Positions 62,140 through 64,000 of a stretch of DNA of 64,000 nucleotides are shown one piece after another. A model generated the notes under the pieces. It was not told where the DNA came from. It saw only the letters and a program-made list of their open reading frames with translations, and ran no database searches. The position numbers were made by a program, and so were the translations under genes. Positions within the stretch are counted from its first letter, which is position 1, and the number at the start of each line of letters is the position of its first letter. Source of the DNA: Lethocerus indicus. Taxonomy: Eukaryota; Arthropoda; Insecta; Hemiptera; Belostomatidae. Location of the stretch: NCBI GenBank assembly GCA_019843655.1, contig JACDQD010000004.1, forward strand, positions 15,004,001 through 15,068,000, written 5' to 3'.

Positions 62140-62650
62140 CGGGCGATTAGTTGGACGGGGAGGTTGGATGGGGCGGTCTCCATATTTGCGGGCCCTGGTG
62201 GGGTGACACCCCACCCTCAGTCACGTCCGGCTCCCATTTTCACGCTCTCCACTGGCCGGCTTCGCCCGCCTCACAAATTTCGAGCCATAATTACCACCGC
62301 CGGAAAGGGGTTTTAATTCGGGTGCCAGCGTGGACGTGACCCGCGCGTGGATTTGACACGGGGCGACCGAACGGCATAATGGCGGTCCGGCCCCGACACG
62401 CTCCAGTATGATTCGGCTGCGATCCGAACTGGTCATGTAAAATCGGGGGCCCCTTAACTCAATCCCGCCTTACCCCTAACTCTCACTAGTTGTCAACGAC
62501 CCCGCCACCTCCGTAAACGCCCCAACTAAATTCGTCGAGATAACATAATTTAAATAAATCCGTTTCCTTTTACTGCCGAGAACCGCTCCTCGAAAAAAAT
62601 AATCCGCAGAAATTAGGTCGCCGCGAATAATGGAAGAGGTAAAACTGACA
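62140..62650. promoter_or_regulatory. GC-rich island with homeodomain words
   Basis: The largest GC-rich island at the right end, with CCATAATTACCACC near 62285, GGCATAATGGCGG near 62372 and several CpG-rich runs. The stretch from 62155 to 62440 is open in both directions but starts only at non-ATG codons and has no recognisable protein. Composition and ATTA cores suggest a developmental enhancer. Confidence 0.3.
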
Positions 62651-64000
62651 TGCAAAGTGTACGATTAGTAAAAGGGAGCAATTGCCGGGAGAGTCTAATA
62701 TCGGTGTCAAAATGTCCAGTTAAACTCGTTACGATAATACGATTTTTTTAAATACGGATATAAAATTAATAATTTAGACTCTCTGATTCTGAAATGGATC
62801 ACAAGTGCTATAAACCAACCAAAATGAAGCTAAATTTAGGAAAACGTAAACGAAACACGCGACATGTCCACACAATTAACGGATAAATTCGACATAAAAA
62901 TGAAAGTAGACAACGTGATATCTTTCAGTAGGAGGTAAAAAGGCACAGATTGTATTATATCGGCTAAATTAATACAATTTTAAAAAATGTACAGTGCAGT
63001 GAATCTTACAGAAAATGATTTATAGGTACACGATGCTACTAGCTATATGTTGTTCATTTACATTTTTTCTTTTTTCACCACTTTTCTTTTTTCTTGTAAA
63101 AAAAATATGAAATGCAGTTATTAAATTTGTGTCAGCAATGAAATTATTTGTGTTACGGTCTGTTCCGCAGTATACTACGATCAGAGTAATTAGAGGCCTT
63201 TAAAAAACAAAACAAAAATTTCATGAGAGTAACGGAATTCAGTTTATAACAGTTTATTAATCTGAAATACATTTAGCTCTACATTTATTTTCTTCCTTTG
63301 TAAATATGGTCTATATGTAATGAATATTAGAATAATAAGAAGTTTAAAAATGGTTTATTCTATGAGCGCAAACATTTCATGGGCTTGTCGAAATGAAAAA
63401 ATTATTCGAAGAAAAAATAATTGTGGTAAAAATAATATCCACAAATACCTAAATTTGGAATTTTTGTTCCTGTGGCCCATCTGTGTGATCACTGTGATCC
63501 ATGGGTAATACACATTTTATTACTTATTAACTGTGATCCCTTAATCTCATGGCCTAGAAACATTTTCTAGGTCATTTTTCTTTTATCGAAACGATCTGTA
63601 TCACCGTTCTATCGAACCATTCGCCGGTGTGTACCTCTCTCTAAATCAGTATTCTAACAAGAAGTACGGGGAACTGTCATTGACCCGATATTGGAAATAA
63701 TCGTACTACCGCTGGACTTCCTTTCTCTTTGCGTCCTCCGCTCTATCTATCAGTGCGTATAGCAAACGGAAAGAGGTGGCTACTGATTTCTGAGTGAATT
63801 AAGGAGACGAGGGGCAGCCATGAACAATGATGATGATGAATTGGGGGGAGAATAAGCCGGGGAGGGACGTGAATTCGAATGAATTTACATGTTAGGCATT
63901 CTTCGCAGCCGGTTAAAATAAAACGAACATTCCCAAGCCCCCGGCTGTCATCAAATATTTGTATCTTACATACAAATTATTGTTAGTAAGATATGAACAA

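Larger units (their letters stand above)
55870..64000. other. AT-rich stretch with GC-rich islands, no gene recognised
   Basis: No supported coding exon. Islands at about 56270-56490, 59110-59460, 60290-60660 and 62140-62650 are listed separately. A CTC-rich tract lies at 58481-58527 and a TA microsatellite at about 58764-58807. The last 1.3 kb (62700-64000) is AT-rich apart from a GA/GG patch near 63820-63870. Confidence 0.55.

Overview
The window looks like nuclear DNA from an invertebrate animal, most likely an arthropod, though I cannot name the species. It is AT-rich and gene-poor. It has long (TA)n and (GA)n microsatellites, spliceosomal-type splice signals, AATAAA polyadenylation signals, one 7TM receptor gene, one SAM-domain exon, and a short interspersed run of the arthropod telomere-type word TTAGG. 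There is no bacterial-style gene packing and no operon, rRNA, tRNA or CRISPR array. No intact transposon was recognised.

Two coding regions are well supported, both on the minus strand and both much richer in G+C than their surroundings. At 18437..19543 is a rhodopsin-like 7TM receptor of 368 residues, coded in one exon, with a likely 5'UTR intron and a close poly(A) signal. At 49028..49276 is the 3' coding exon of a gene ending in a Polycomb-type SAM domain, followed by an unusual CxxCxxCxxC cluster and an alanine run.

Weaker gene signals also occur. On the plus strand there is a first coding exon at 53115..53265 with strong splice sites and strong third-position G/C, a phase-compatible continuation at 54650, a signal-peptide-like exon at 55719..55865, a small secreted-peptide-like ORF at 51356..51670 and a short start exon at 20838..20876. 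On the minus strand a GC-rich, CpG-rich block at about 4925..5555 is interrupted by an intron-like 86-nt AT-rich segment.

The rest is an AT-rich desert with GC-richer islands of a few hundred bases. Several islands carry homeodomain, GATA, nuclear-receptor or RFX X-box-like words and look like cis-regulatory elements. Purine-rich tracts recur and are nearly always purine-rich on the plus strand. This layout suits a region of long introns and distant enhancers around developmental or neural genes. That reading is inference, because conservation cannot be tested from one sequence.

The two firm genes point outward. The receptor has an expected 5' exon above 19555, and the SAM gene needs upstream exons above 49276 that I did not find in the window.
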